This document shows positions 19,340 to 28,356 of a DNA stretch of 47,405 nt, one piece after another. The position numbers were made by a program, and so were the translations under genes. The stretch comes from Candidatus Ancaeobacter aquaticus (lineage in GTDB: Bacteria > Auribacterota > Ancaeobacteria > Ancaeobacterales > Ancaeobacteraceae): contig JAVCCP010000041.1 in the NCBI GenBank assembly GCA_030765405.1, forward strand, positions 1 through 47,405. The letters are read 5' to 3'. Position 1 is the first letter of the stretch; each line of letters begins with the position of its first letter. Under the pieces are notes generated by a model. That model saw only the letters and a list, made by a program, of their open reading frames with translations, ran no database searches and was not told where the DNA came from.

Positions 19340-20388
19340 TTAAGCCGCTCCAATTCTTTTATAAATTCTGGGACCAAATCTTTTTCTTTAACTTTCTTGA
19401 CCACTTTACCTTTACGAAAAATAACACCTACTCCTTTACCGCCGGCAATACCGATATCCGCCTCACGCGCTTCCCCTGGTCCATTTACCACGCATCCCAT
19501 CACAGCAACTTCAATCGGACGAGTGTAACTAGCCATCACTTTATCTATCTTTTTGGCAAGCTCGATCAGGTTCACTTCTGACCTGCCACAGGTCGGACAT
19601 GCTATTAGTGTAGGACCAAATTCACGTAAATTTAAACATTTTAATATCTCTTTTGCTACTTTCACTTCGTTTATCGGATCAGACGTAAGGCTCACTCGCA
19701 CCGTATCGCCTATACCGTCCACGAGGAGCGCCCCGATACCTATTGAGGACTTTATTGTTCCGGCAAAAGGAAGTCCACTGGCAGTAACACCGACATGAAA
19801 CGGATAATCACACTTTTTTGCAAGCACCCTGTATGCCATAACAATATCACGTACATTAGATGCCTTCAGTGATATCTTTATATTCTTAAATCGTTCTTTT
19901 TCGAAAATCTTTAAATACGACAAAACACTATTCACTAAATCTGAAGCACCTTTTGACAAACCTGCGATACGTTTTGAATTCTTTTTTACTGATCCCGAGT
20001 TTGCACCGATACGGATAGGAATACCTCTGGCTTTACATGTTTTAATAACGCTCACAACCTGCTCACGTTTATATATATTTCCCGGATTAAGACGTACACA
20101 ATCCGCATATTTCGCGGCTTCTATTGCCAAACGCCAATCAAAATGAATATCAGCAACAAGAGGTATCGTAATACCTTTTTGGATAGCTTCTAATGCGCGG
20201 GCACTTTCCTTATCTTTTACGGTCACTCTTACGATCTCACAGCCCTGACGTTCCAATAACTTTATCTGAGCAACTGTTTTACGGACATCTTTTGTATCAG
20301 TCGTTGTCATAGACTGTATCGATATTGGCGCAGACCCGCCAATAGGAACCTTCCCAACCATTATCTTTTTTGTCTTTCTTCTCTTCAT
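19336..20388 (-). CDS. ispG: 4-hydroxy-3-methylbut-2-enyl diphosphate synthase IspG (GcpE)
   Basis: IspG is the [4Fe-4S] enzyme that turns MEcPP into HMBPP in the MEP isoprenoid pathway. The TIM-barrel part starts PIGGSAPISIQSMTTTDT. The C-terminal cluster domain has LIACPTCGRSEVNLIELA and VAVMGCVVNGPGEAREADIGIAGG, giving the three cluster cysteines. The length of 350 residues fits the bacterial short form. It is coupled to proS by a 4-base overlap. The 106 nt separating it from rseP carry three UUCG hairpins. Confidence 0.97.
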   Translation of the reverse strand: MKRRKTKKIMVGKVPIGGSAPISIQSMTTTDTKDVRKTVAQIKLLERQGCEIVRVTVKDKESARALEAIQKGITIPLVADIHFDWRLAIEAAKYADCVRLNPGNIYKREQVVSVIKTCKARGIPIRIGANSGSVKKNSKRIAGLSKGASDLVNSVLSYLKIFEKERFKNIKISLKASNVRDIVMAYRVLAKKCDYPFHVGVTASGLPFAGTIKSSIGIGALLVDGIGDTVRVSLTSDPINEVKVAKEILKCLNLREFGPTLIACPTCGRSEVNLIELAKKIDKVMASYTRPIEVAVMGCVVNGPGEAREADIGIAGGKGVGVIFRKGKVVKKVKEKDLVPEFIKELERLK

Positions 20389-20415
20389 TAAGGAATCCCT
20401 AATAAAAAATTAAAA

Positions 20416-20494
20416 GTACCGAAGGTACAAAATGCAAACCACCAAAAACACAAAAAAAGTGCCGAAGACGCAAAATTAAAAGTGCCGAAGGCAC
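20416..20494 (-). repeat. Three UUCG-tetraloop mini-hairpins between rseP and ispG
   Basis: On the transcribed minus strand the gap contains GTGCCTTCGGCAC (20494-20482, touching the rseP stop), an imperfect copy GCGTCTTCGGCAC (20471-20459) and GTACCTTCGGTAC (20428-20416). Each is followed by TTTT. The first and third form stable C(UUCG)G tetraloops with 4-bp stems that differ by a compensatory base pair. They may be RNA-processing or stabilising elements, or a local repeat expansion. The stems are short for efficient termination. Confidence 0.8.
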
Positions 20495-21556
20495 CTAGAA
20501 GAATCTTTTTATATCGTTAAAGGTAACAAACACCATAAGAGCAATTAATACTGTCAGGCCCACACGCTGAGCAATGTCCATTGCCTTAAAACTTATTGGT
20601 TTACCTTTAACAAGCTCAAACGTGTAAAACATTATGTGTCCACCGTCAAGGACCGGTATAGGAAGCATATTAATAACCGCAAGACTCACGCTTAATACCG
20701 CCATAAAATTAAAGAGATTTAGTATTCCCTTCTTCGCGGTTTCACCAGCTAATTGCGCAATGAATATCGGACCCCCCATACTGCTTGCAGGCAATTGTCG
20801 TGTTGCAATCATCCAGATCCCCTTATAAGTAAGCCCTGTAAGCTGCACGGTATGAGTAACACCGTTTTTTATAGCCCCAAAAAATCCCCGCCGTTCTTTT
20901 ACAACAACCATGGAAGGGGTAATGCCAATAACACCAATATTATGTTCTCTTCCAAAAATATCTTTTATATTTTCTGCACGAGGTATAATCGGTATAACCA
21001 CTTCAGTTTCACGATCATTCACTTTTCTTGTCACAGTAAATGCAAGTTCTTTTCCCGCGTTTGGATAAATTAACTTTACTAACTCATCCCATTTTTTTAC
21101 CGGAGTGCCATTAACCGCAATAATATTGTCATCTTGTAGAAGACCTGCAATTTGAGCGGGGTAATCTTTCTTAACGCTACCAACATTTGATGTTAAAACC
21201 GGCATGCCGACAAAGAATATTCCGGAAAATATAACACATGCAAGAACAACGTTCATAATCGGCCCAGCCGCAACAATTGCTATTCTCGCAAATGGTTTTT
21301 TTGCAAAAAAATCATATGGCTCAGACGTATCTTTTTTACCCGGCTCATCACCTGCCATTTTTACATACCCACCTAATGGTAACGCGCATATTAAATACTC
21401 TGTATGTCCCCGTTTAATACTCACGAGTTTAGGCCCAAACCCTAAAGAAAACTTTTCGACACGCACCCCATTTAGTTTAGCAACAATAAAATGTCCCAGT
21501 TCATGAATAAAGACAATAACACCTAAAACAAATATTAGTGAAATAACGTATACCAT
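20495..21556 (-). CDS. rseP: Site-2 intramembrane metalloprotease RseP (M50B)
   Basis: This is a membrane zinc protease that cuts anti-sigma factors or signal-peptide remnants within the bilayer. The zinc motif HELGH is in the first transmembrane helix (about residues 18-22), and the third ligand motif NMLPIPVLDGGH is near 295. A single PDZ domain lies at about 115-200, with more transmembrane helices after it. The length of 353 residues resembles the shorter one-PDZ forms. It is in the conserved uppS-cdsA-dxr-rseP order. AAAGGAG precedes the ATG. Confidence 0.95.
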   Translation of the reverse strand: MVYVISLIFVLGVIVFIHELGHFIVAKLNGVRVEKFSLGFGPKLVSIKRGHTEYLICALPLGGYVKMAGDEPGKKDTSEPYDFFAKKPFARIAIVAAGPIMNVVLACVIFSGIFFVGMPVLTSNVGSVKKDYPAQIAGLLQDDNIIAVNGTPVKKWDELVKLIYPNAGKELAFTVTRKVNDRETEVVIPIIPRAENIKDIFGREHNIGVIGITPSMVVVKERRGFFGAIKNGVTHTVQLTGLTYKGIWMIATRQLPASSMGGPIFIAQLAGETAKKGILNLFNFMAVLSVSLAVINMLPIPVLDGGHIMFYTFELVKGKPISFKAMDIAQRVGLTVLIALMVFVTFNDIKRFF

Positions 21557-21586
21557 AACTCTCCTTTAAATATAATCTGCTTTTAT

Positions 21587-21610
21587 AAAAATGGGTACAG
21601 CCCCCTTTTT
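21587..21610 (-). repeat. Short A/T-flanked GGG...CCC hairpin at the dxr 3' end
   Basis: On the minus strand AAAAAGGG and CCCATTTTT bracket a short GGCTGTA loop and overlap the dxr stop codon. The stem is weak in GC but is followed by a T-run, so it could act as a weak terminator or attenuator between dxr and rseP. The core GGGTACAGCCCC (plus strand) resembles the GGGACAGTATAC palindrome at 121-189. Confidence 0.5.
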
Positions 21611-22811
21611 AAAACTGTTTTTCGTTTTGAATCTGTAGTCTCTGGTCTGTGGTCTTGCTCATTTCTTTATTTTCTATATACGCATGAGCTTGTTTTCGCG
21701 CCCATGCATCAACTTCTAACACAACATCAACCGAGGTACAAGGAATAACTTCGTGAGCGTTCATCACTCCCTCAACGATATAAGGTATATCCATAAAACC
21801 GATTTGCCCATCAATAAATTTACTTACAGCTACTTCATTTGCCGCATTAAATACCGCGGGTAATGTCCCCCCTCCGCGAGCTGCCTTATAGGCAAGTTTT
21901 AAACCCGGAAATCTTTCGGTATCAGGCTCGTCAAATGACAATGTTTTTAACTGCGTAAAATCAAGGTACTGGGCAATATTATTTTCTCTACCCGGATAAG
22001 TCAGTGCATATTGTATAGGTATTTTCATATCCGGCACACTGAGCTGGGCAAGAACAGACCCATCAATATATTCTACCATCGAGTGGATAATGCTCTCTTT
22101 ATGTATAACTACTTCTATTTTATCAATATCAATACCAAAAAGCCATAGTGCTTCAATAACCTCAAGCCCTTTGTTTATCAGGCCCGCCGAATCGATAGTG
22201 ACCTTTTTTCCCATTGCCCATTTCGGATGATCAAGCACTTCATCAAGTGTTACCGTTTGCAATTTTTCTCGTGACGTATGCAGGAAAGGCCCCCCTGAAG
22301 CGGTAATAATAATCCGCCTTATCGTGTTTGGATCAACACCATCAAGACATTGAAATATTGCGCTGTGTTCACTATCAACAGGCAGTATTCGTGCCCCGGA
22401 CAATTTGGCAGCATTCATGACAAGCTCACCCGCTATGACAAGCACTTCTTTGTTTGCAAGTGCAATATCAATACCTTGCTCGACTGCTTTCAGTGTCGGC
22501 ACGAGTCCGGCACTACCAACGACAGCTGAAACGACCATGGTATTATTTTTGTGTGCGGCAACTTCACAAAGGCCTTTAAGTCCGCTTACCACATGTACAT
22601 TTCCCGCAACCTTCTCTTTGAGAAGTTCTGCAGAAGACTCGTCCCACACAGCAACGATTTCAGGAGAAAACTCATCTATTTGGCGTGCCAATTCATCTAC
22701 TGCACTTTTTGCGGCAAGACCCACAACCTTAAAACCAGGAGTTTTGCGAATAACCTCAAGGGTACTTTGACCTATTGAGCCAGTTGATCCGAGTATTGAT
22801 ATGTATTTCAT
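21609..22811 (-). CDS. dxr: 1-deoxy-D-xylulose 5-phosphate reductoisomerase Dxr (IspC)
   Basis: Dxr makes MEP from DXP with NADPH, the first committed step of the MEP pathway. The NADPH motif GSTGSIGQSTLEV is at 8-20, with ALANKEVLVIAGE and the metal and substrate motif LPVDSEHSAIFQCL near 150. The length is 400 residues. The final residues (about 383-400, SKTTDQRLQIQNEKQF) do not look like the family. They are encoded by a repeat-like string (CTGTAGTCT/CTGTGGTCT on the plus strand), so the natural C terminus has probably been extended. It lies 17 nt after cdsA. Confidence 0.96.
   Translation of the reverse strand: MKYISILGSTGSIGQSTLEVIRKTPGFKVVGLAAKSAVDELARQIDEFSPEIVAVWDESSAELLKEKVAGNVHVVSGLKGLCEVAAHKNNTMVVSAVVGSAGLVPTLKAVEQGIDIALANKEVLVIAGELVMNAAKLSGARILPVDSEHSAIFQCLDGVDPNTIRRIIITASGGPFLHTSREKLQTVTLDEVLDHPKWAMGKKVTIDSAGLINKGLEVIEALWLFGIDIDKIEVVIHKESIIHSMVEYIDGSVLAQLSVPDMKIPIQYALTYPGRENNIAQYLDFTQLKTLSFDEPDTERFPGLKLAYKAARGGGTLPAVFNAANEVAVSKFIDGQIGFMDIPYIVEGVMNAHEVIPCTSVDVVLEVDAWARKQAHAYIENKEMSKTTDQRLQIQNEKQF
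21632..21656. repeat. Repeat-derived tail inside dxr
   Basis: The plus strand reads as two related words, CTGTAGTCT and CTGTGGTCT, within 25 bases. The same word occurs twice in the mosaic-protein gene at 44977-45003. Here it encodes part of the non-family C-terminal tail of Dxr. A dispersed repeat that has entered coding DNA is the simplest reading. Confidence 0.55.
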
Positions 22812-22828
22812 AATTCACCATAAAGGTG

Positions 22829-23653
22829 TCAATTAACAAATATTTTTAAGTACAGATATATCACAGGCGCGCAAAAAAGAAGACCATCAATAAGATCCAT
22901 CACCCCGCCCATACCGGGGATAAAATGACCCGAATCTTTCACTCCGGCATCTCTTTTTAAAATTGATTCAAAGAGATCACCAATTTGTGAAACAAAACCA
23001 ATAATGAGTCCAAGATATAACACATGATGCCAGGCAAGGCCCTGAACAAAAAATAATTTTCCTAAAACAGCACCACATACCGCACCAACTATTCCGCCAA
23101 TGGCACCTTCAACAGTTTTCTTAGGACTGATAACGGGTGCAAGTTTATGCCTGCCAAAAAGATTGCCGAAACCATAGGCAAAAATGTCAGAGAGATACAC
23201 CATAACAAATATATAAAATATCAACCAGCCGCCACCATTAGGCTGCATATAATTTATTCGCATTAAAAAAGAGAAAAACCAGCTCACATAAAATACGGTA
23301 CCAATTGATGCAAAAATCCCAAACATCGATCCCTCTATACCGTTTTTTATCCCGTATAATATTAGTAGCCCTACAAAAAACGCTAATATTACTAATGCAG
23401 AATAGTCATTAGGGATAAGGTTATGTATAGAAAAGAAAATAGACGATGAAAATACAATACCGGATGAGACAACATACAACTTAAATACAAAAACACCTTT
23501 CTTTTCAACCATGCTCAACACTTCATACATTCCAAAACCAACGAAAAGATTAGCCACAGTGAGAAGCAACCACGGCTGTGTATTGCTTGTCAGCAAGGTT
23601 ACGGCAAAAAGAACCCCTAAAAACGCTGAACTTATCAATCTTTTTGCTAACAT
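22829..23653 (-). CDS. cdsA: Phosphatidate cytidylyltransferase CdsA
   Basis: CdsA makes CDP-diacylglycerol from phosphatidate and CTP in the membrane. It has about seven hydrophobic segments. The family signature is complete near the C terminus (SILKRDAGVKDSGHFIPGMG followed by GVMDLIDG), preceded by SPKKTVEGAIGGIVGA. The length of 274 residues is normal. It sits between uppS and dxr, as in many bacteria. The 84-nt AT-rich gap to uppS contains TTAAAAGTTAAAAAT-type strings and no gene. Confidence 0.96.
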   Translation of the reverse strand: MLAKRLISSAFLGVLFAVTLLTSNTQPWLLLTVANLFVGFGMYEVLSMVEKKGVFVFKLYVVSSGIVFSSSIFFSIHNLIPNDYSALVILAFFVGLLILYGIKNGIEGSMFGIFASIGTVFYVSWFFSFLMRINYMQPNGGGWLIFYIFVMVYLSDIFAYGFGNLFGRHKLAPVISPKKTVEGAIGGIVGAVCGAVLGKLFFVQGLAWHHVLYLGLIIGFVSQIGDLFESILKRDAGVKDSGHFIPGMGGVMDLIDGLLFCAPVIYLYLKIFVN

Positions 23654-23737
23654 AAAAAACCTACATAAGTTAAAAGTTAAAAATATTGAAAATTATAATT
23701 TAAAAACAAAATAAATACTAATACTTAAACTGTACTT

Positions 23738-24502
23738 TTATTTCTTATCTTTATTAAGCCCGCCAAATCTTCGATCTCGCTGTTGATAGACATGTATCGC
23801 TTCAAGAAAATCATTTTCACGAAAATCAGGCCATAATGTTTTCGTAACATATAATTCAGTATACGATATTTGCCACAATAAAAAGTTACTCACCCTCATT
23901 TCACCGCTTGTACGAATAAGCAGTTCCGGATCAGGAATATTTTGTTTTCCTGTATATAAGCTCTGTGAAATCATCGCTTCATCTATATCTGTGGTCTTTA
24001 TCTTTTTTTGCACGCATTGATCGGCAATGTCTTTTACCGCATCAACGATTTCCGGCCGCCCCCCATAGTTTAAGCACAACACCACCGTTAACTTATCATT
24101 GTCCTTTGTTGCTTGTTCTACATAATGTAGTTCACGCTGCACATCTTCTGGAAATTGTTCCGTCCTACCGATTGTTACAAGCCGCACATTATTATCAAGC
24201 ATTTCCTTTAATTCCTGTTTTAAAAACTGTTTCAAAAGCTGCATGAGCGCTGCGATCTCCCTCTTTGGGCGCTTCCAATTATCAACAGAAAATGCATAAA
24301 GAGATAGGTATTTGACACCAATCTCACGACATGTTCGCACAACGGATCTAATCGAATCTGATCCTTCACGATGCCCTCTAACCCTCAAAAAACCCTTCGA
24401 TGCGGCCCAGCGACCATTACCGTCCATAATAATAGCAATATGTTGGGGAGGGTTCTTAATGTCAATTTTTTCGAGCAGGCCAAGGGGCGTATTCTTTTTC
24501 AT
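23738..24502 (-). CDS. uppS: Isoprenyl transferase UppS (undecaprenyl diphosphate synthase)
   Basis: This cis-prenyltransferase extends farnesyl diphosphate with IPP to the lipid carrier used for peptidoglycan and surface polymers. The motif HIAIIMDGNGRWA holds the catalytic aspartate and phosphate-binding residues, and RGHREGSDSIRSVVR follows. ELLIRTSGEMRVSNFLLWQ completes the family core. The length is 254 residues. In the last motif the usual G(D/E)xR(L/I)SNF is present as GEMRVSNF. An 80-nt gap with a palindrome separates it from purA, so this is probably the start of the uppS-proS unit. Confidence 0.97.
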   Translation of the reverse strand: MKKNTPLGLLEKIDIKNPPQHIAIIMDGNGRWAASKGFLRVRGHREGSDSIRSVVRTCREIGVKYLSLYAFSVDNWKRPKREIAALMQLLKQFLKQELKEMLDNNVRLVTIGRTEQFPEDVQRELHYVEQATKDNDKLTVVLCLNYGGRPEIVDAVKDIADQCVQKKIKTTDIDEAMISQSLYTGKQNIPDPELLIRTSGEMRVSNFLLWQISYTELYVTKTLWPDFRENDFLEAIHVYQQRDRRFGGLNKDKK

Positions 24503-24526
24503 TATATTCTACCTATACAAAACGCA

Positions 24527-24547
24527 AGGCGATTCAATGAATCGCCT
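24527..24547 (-). terminator. Palindrome after purA, candidate terminator
   Basis: AGGCGATTCA and its exact complement TGAATCGCCT are separated by one base, which gives an 8-bp stem with a 5-nt loop in RNA. On the minus strand it is followed by TTGCGTTTTGT, a poor but T-rich tract. It lies between the purA stop and the uppS start, so it could end the purA transcript. Confidence 0.5.
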
Positions 24548-24582
24548 CACAACTCTCTTTACTTTATGTCCTCAATTATTCA

Positions 24583-25869
24583 TCAAAAGACTGAATCGAG
24601 CAGCAGCGTTTCTCCACGTTCAGCACCAACCGATATTATCTTAATTTTAACACCGGCCAATTTCTCTATTCGAGCCAAATATTTTTGTGCATTAACAGGT
24701 AAATCTTCGTACCGTTTAACTTCGTTTGTGGATGTTTGCCATCCTTCGCACTCTTCATACACTGGCTCTGACTCATGTAACACATCTATATTAAGGGGGA
24801 AATCATAAATCATCTCACCCTTATATTTATATCCGGTACATATTTTTATTACCGGCAACTTGTCCAAAACATCCATCTTTGTTACCGCAAGGCTATCACA
24901 ACCGTTGACACTAACCGCATGGCGAACAATAACAGCGTCAAACCATCCGCACCGTCGCGGCCGTTGTGTTGTTGCACCATATTCCAGACCTTCTTTTCTG
25001 ATTTTTGCTGCTAAATCTTCAGGAAACTCAGTCGGAAACGGTCCTTCACCAACACGTGTTGTATACGCTTTTGCTATACCAATAACATTATCAATGCTTG
25101 TTGGCCCGACACCGGTACCGGTACAAGCACCGCCGGCAGTAGGATTCGATGAGGTTACAAAAGGATACGTACCAAAATCAACATCTAAGAGTGTTCCCTG
25201 AGCGCCTTCAAACAGGATATTTTTACCTTCTTTAATTGCACGATTAAGTAAAAGAGAAGTATTTGCGCTATACTTTCTTAATTTCTGGGCATAATCTGTA
25301 TATGTCTCAAATATCTCATCAAAGGAGATTGGCTCCTCACCATATACTTTTTGAAGAACCAGATTTTTTTCCTCAAGATTAGCTTCAAGCTTTCTTTTAA
25401 ATACGTCTTTATTGAGTAGATCACATAGCCTGATCCCTACACGAGAGAATTTATCCATATAGGCAGGTCCGATCCCCCGTCCAGTTGTGCCAATACGCAG
25501 AGAGCCCATTTTCTCTTCTTTAACAAGATCAAGCTTTCTATGATACGGAAAAATAATATGGCATGTTTCACTCACAAAAAGATTATTATCGATCGAGATG
25601 CCCTTTGTTGCCAATTCTTCAATTTCCTGTAAAAGCGCAAGCGGATCAACCACTACGCCATTACCGATCATGCATATTTTTCCTTTATGGAGTATTCCTG
25701 AAGGAATAAGATGGAGGATAAATTCTTCCGTACCGATCTTAACAGTATGCCCGGCATTATTACCGCCTTGAAAACGTATGACAACATCGGCTTTCTCAGT
25801 TAAAACATCTATGATCTTACCCTTACCTTCATCACCCCACTGCGCACCCACTAACACTAAATTTGGCAT
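24583..25869 (-). CDS. purA: Adenylosuccinate synthetase PurA
   Basis: PurA joins IMP and aspartate with GTP in the first AMP-specific step. The P-loop GAQWGDEGKGK is near the N terminus, with the IMP site FQGGNNAGHTV and GRGIGPAYMDK further on. The GTP-specificity region TKMDVLD is at about 325-331 of this form. A GTG at 25881 also opens the frame, but GAGG 6 nt before the ATG at 25869 gives the family-like start MPNLVLVGAQ and 428 residues. It lies 110 nt after lon and may have its own promoter. Confidence 0.97.
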   Translation of the reverse strand: MPNLVLVGAQWGDEGKGKIIDVLTEKADVVIRFQGGNNAGHTVKIGTEEFILHLIPSGILHKGKICMIGNGVVVDPLALLQEIEELATKGISIDNNLFVSETCHIIFPYHRKLDLVKEEKMGSLRIGTTGRGIGPAYMDKFSRVGIRLCDLLNKDVFKRKLEANLEEKNLVLQKVYGEEPISFDEIFETYTDYAQKLRKYSANTSLLLNRAIKEGKNILFEGAQGTLLDVDFGTYPFVTSSNPTAGGACTGTGVGPTSIDNVIGIAKAYTTRVGEGPFPTEFPEDLAAKIRKEGLEYGATTQRPRRCGWFDAVIVRHAVSVNGCDSLAVTKMDVLDKLPVIKICTGYKYKGEMIYDFPLNIDVLHESEPVYEECEGWQTSTNEVKRYEDLPVNAQKYLARIEKLAGVKIKIISVGAERGETLLLDSVF

Positions 25870-25991
25870 ATTCTTCCTCACTCACGTTCAGCTAATTAAT
25901 ATCTTTAATCTCTATTATACGATAATTACATTTTCGTGCTATTCCAACAAAACAACTGTTGAGATTACTGTTTTTTGCCTACAAAAACAAT

Positions 25992-28340
25992 CTATTTTTT
26001 ATCAAATACTTCTTTTAACACTTCGTCTACACTCTTCACAAAAACATACTCAATATCATTTTTTACCTGCTTCGGCACAATATCAAGATCATTTTTGTTT
26101 GCCAGAGGCATGACTACTTTTTTAATATGTACCCTATGTGCCGCTATGGTCTTTTCCTTTACTCCTCCGATACGCAATATTTTTCCCATAAGAGTAAGCT
26201 CTCCGGTCATCGCGACATTCTTTTTCATGGGTTTTTTCAACAATGCTGACACAATAGAAACAGCAATAGCAGCACCTGCTGAAGGACCGTCTTTTGAAAT
26301 AGCACCTTCCGGGATATGTATGTGCACATCAACTTTACGGTAAAAATCCTTTTCGACACCTAACTTTTTGGCAATAGACCGTATATAGGTCATCGCTGCC
26401 TGTGCGCTCTCTTTCATGACATCACCTAATTTACCGGTAAGAATCAATTTACCGCGCCCATCAACGATCGTTGACTCTACATATATAATATCACCACCGG
26501 TTGGTGTCCACGCTAAGCCTACGGCAACACCACAAGGCAGATTTTCGTCTACTTTGTTTTGCTGATATTTCGGGTTCCCCAAATATTTTTTCAGTGTCAC
26601 ACCTGATAGTGCTACTGATTTTTTGCTCTTTGACTCAACGATTTCTTTCGCTACTTTACGGGCAACTTTTGCAATCTGACGTTCAAGCCCGCGCACACCA
26701 GCTTCGGAAGTGTAATCACGAATAATATTCATGATCGCCTGATCATTAAACCGGAGACGTGTTTTACTCAAGCCGTTTTCCGTTATCTGTTTAGGGGCAA
26801 GATACTGTTTAGCGATATTCAGCTTATCGAACTCGGTATAGCTTGATATATCGATTATTTCCATACGATCACATAATGTTGGATGTATATTATCTATCAC
26901 GTTCGCAGTCGTTATAAACATCACCTCAGATAAATCAAAATCGACTTCAAGAAAATGATCATTGAACATATTATTTTGTTCAGGATCAAGCACCTCTAGA
27001 AGCGCACTTGAAGGATCACCATGAAAATCTCTCGATAGCTTATCAATTTCATCAAGCAAAAAAACAGGATTTTTGTATTTTACTTTTCTTAAAGACTGAA
27101 TAATCCTTCCGGGCAAAGCACCGACATAGGTTCTTCTATGTCCTCTGATCTCAGCTTCATCACGCACACCCCCTAATGATACTTTTACAAACTTACGCCC
27201 CAATGTGCGGGCAACTGATCGTGCAAGCGATGTTTTTCCTACTCCCGGGGGCCCAACAAAACAGATAATACTTCCCTTTGCATTGTTAGTCAGTTTTTTC
27301 ACCGCTAGAAATTCAAGTATACGTTCCTTTGGATCTTCCAACCCATAATGATCTTCATTTAAAATCTTCTTTGCATGCCGCAGATCAAGATTATCTTTTG
27401 TTCGTTTATCCCAGGGAAGATCAAGTAATACATCAATATAGTTGCGCACAACCGTAAACTCCGGCGTAAACATATTCATACGAGACAAACGGTTGAGTTC
27501 TTTTAACGCTTTTTCTTCAACTTCTTTCGGCATACCGGCTTCAGCAATTCGGTTCTTTACCTCAGCGCCATCGCTCCCAAAACCAGGTTCTCTTCCAAGT
27601 TCTCGTTCAATCGCTTTTAACTGTTCATTGAGATAAAAATTCTTCTGGCTGTCTTCAATCTGTTTTTTAACTGAATCACTTAGTTTTTTTTCTATTCCTA
27701 ATATTTCAAGTTCCAGCGTTAACAGTTCCATTAATTTTCTTAATCGTCCGGAAGATGACAGTAGTGAAAGAAGGTCCTGCTTATCCTGTATCTTAAATAT
27801 CGCGTGCGCAGCAACAAAATCACTCAGTTTATCAGGGGTATCAGTTTCCTGGATAACACCGAGGATATCTTGAGGGATTTTTTGATTAAGCGTTACATAC
27901 TGTTCAAAGAGATTCTTGACCGACCGGACAAGCGCCTCATTTTCTGTAGTCTTCTTTTCAGTTACGACAACATCTGATGTTCTAACCGAGAAATATTCTC
28001 TTAGATTGTGGTATTTCCGTATCCTTACGCGCCGCAGTCCTTCAGTCAAAAGCTTAATTGACCCATCAGGCAGTCTCATCGTCTGCAGTATGCGTGACAG
28101 GGTCCCAATCTCGTATATATCTTTCGGGGTAGGATCTTCTTGGTTAAACACTTTTTGTGTAGCAAATATAATAAGCTTGTTATCAAGCATTGCCTCTTCA
28201 ACTGCTTTCACTGACCGTAATCTTCCGACAAGAACAGGGATAACGGTATTGGGGAAAACAACGATATCCTTAAGCGGTACAAGAGGAATGATTGCTTCTT
28301 TTACTTCTTTAACATCAGTATTATTTATATGTATACTCAT
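25992..28340 (-). CDS. lon: ATP-dependent protease Lon
   Basis: Lon is a cytosolic AAA+ serine protease that degrades damaged and regulatory proteins. An N-terminal LON substrate domain (IPLVPLKDIVVFPNTVIPVLVG) leads into a coiled middle region. The AAA+ module has GPPGVGKTS and VFLLDEIDKL, and the protease domain has the Ser-Lys dyad (Ser in DGPSAGAA at about 687, Lys in GGVKEK at about 728). The length of 782 residues is standard. It follows clpX by 16 nt in a tig-clpP-clpX-lon cluster. Confidence 0.98.
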   Translation of the reverse strand: MSIHINNTDVKEVKEAIIPLVPLKDIVVFPNTVIPVLVGRLRSVKAVEEAMLDNKLIIFATQKVFNQEDPTPKDIYEIGTLSRILQTMRLPDGSIKLLTEGLRRVRIRKYHNLREYFSVRTSDVVVTEKKTTENEALVRSVKNLFEQYVTLNQKIPQDILGVIQETDTPDKLSDFVAAHAIFKIQDKQDLLSLLSSSGRLRKLMELLTLELEILGIEKKLSDSVKKQIEDSQKNFYLNEQLKAIERELGREPGFGSDGAEVKNRIAEAGMPKEVEEKALKELNRLSRMNMFTPEFTVVRNYIDVLLDLPWDKRTKDNLDLRHAKKILNEDHYGLEDPKERILEFLAVKKLTNNAKGSIICFVGPPGVGKTSLARSVARTLGRKFVKVSLGGVRDEAEIRGHRRTYVGALPGRIIQSLRKVKYKNPVFLLDEIDKLSRDFHGDPSSALLEVLDPEQNNMFNDHFLEVDFDLSEVMFITTANVIDNIHPTLCDRMEIIDISSYTEFDKLNIAKQYLAPKQITENGLSKTRLRFNDQAIMNIIRDYTSEAGVRGLERQIAKVARKVAKEIVESKSKKSVALSGVTLKKYLGNPKYQQNKVDENLPCGVAVGLAWTPTGGDIIYVESTIVDGRGKLILTGKLGDVMKESAQAAMTYIRSIAKKLGVEKDFYRKVDVHIHIPEGAISKDGPSAGAAIAVSIVSALLKKPMKKNVAMTGELTLMGKILRIGGVKEKTIAAHRVHIKKVVMPLANKNDLDIVPKQVKNDIEYVFVKSVDEVLKEVFDKK

Positions 28341-28356
28341 TACTACGTTAAACCAA

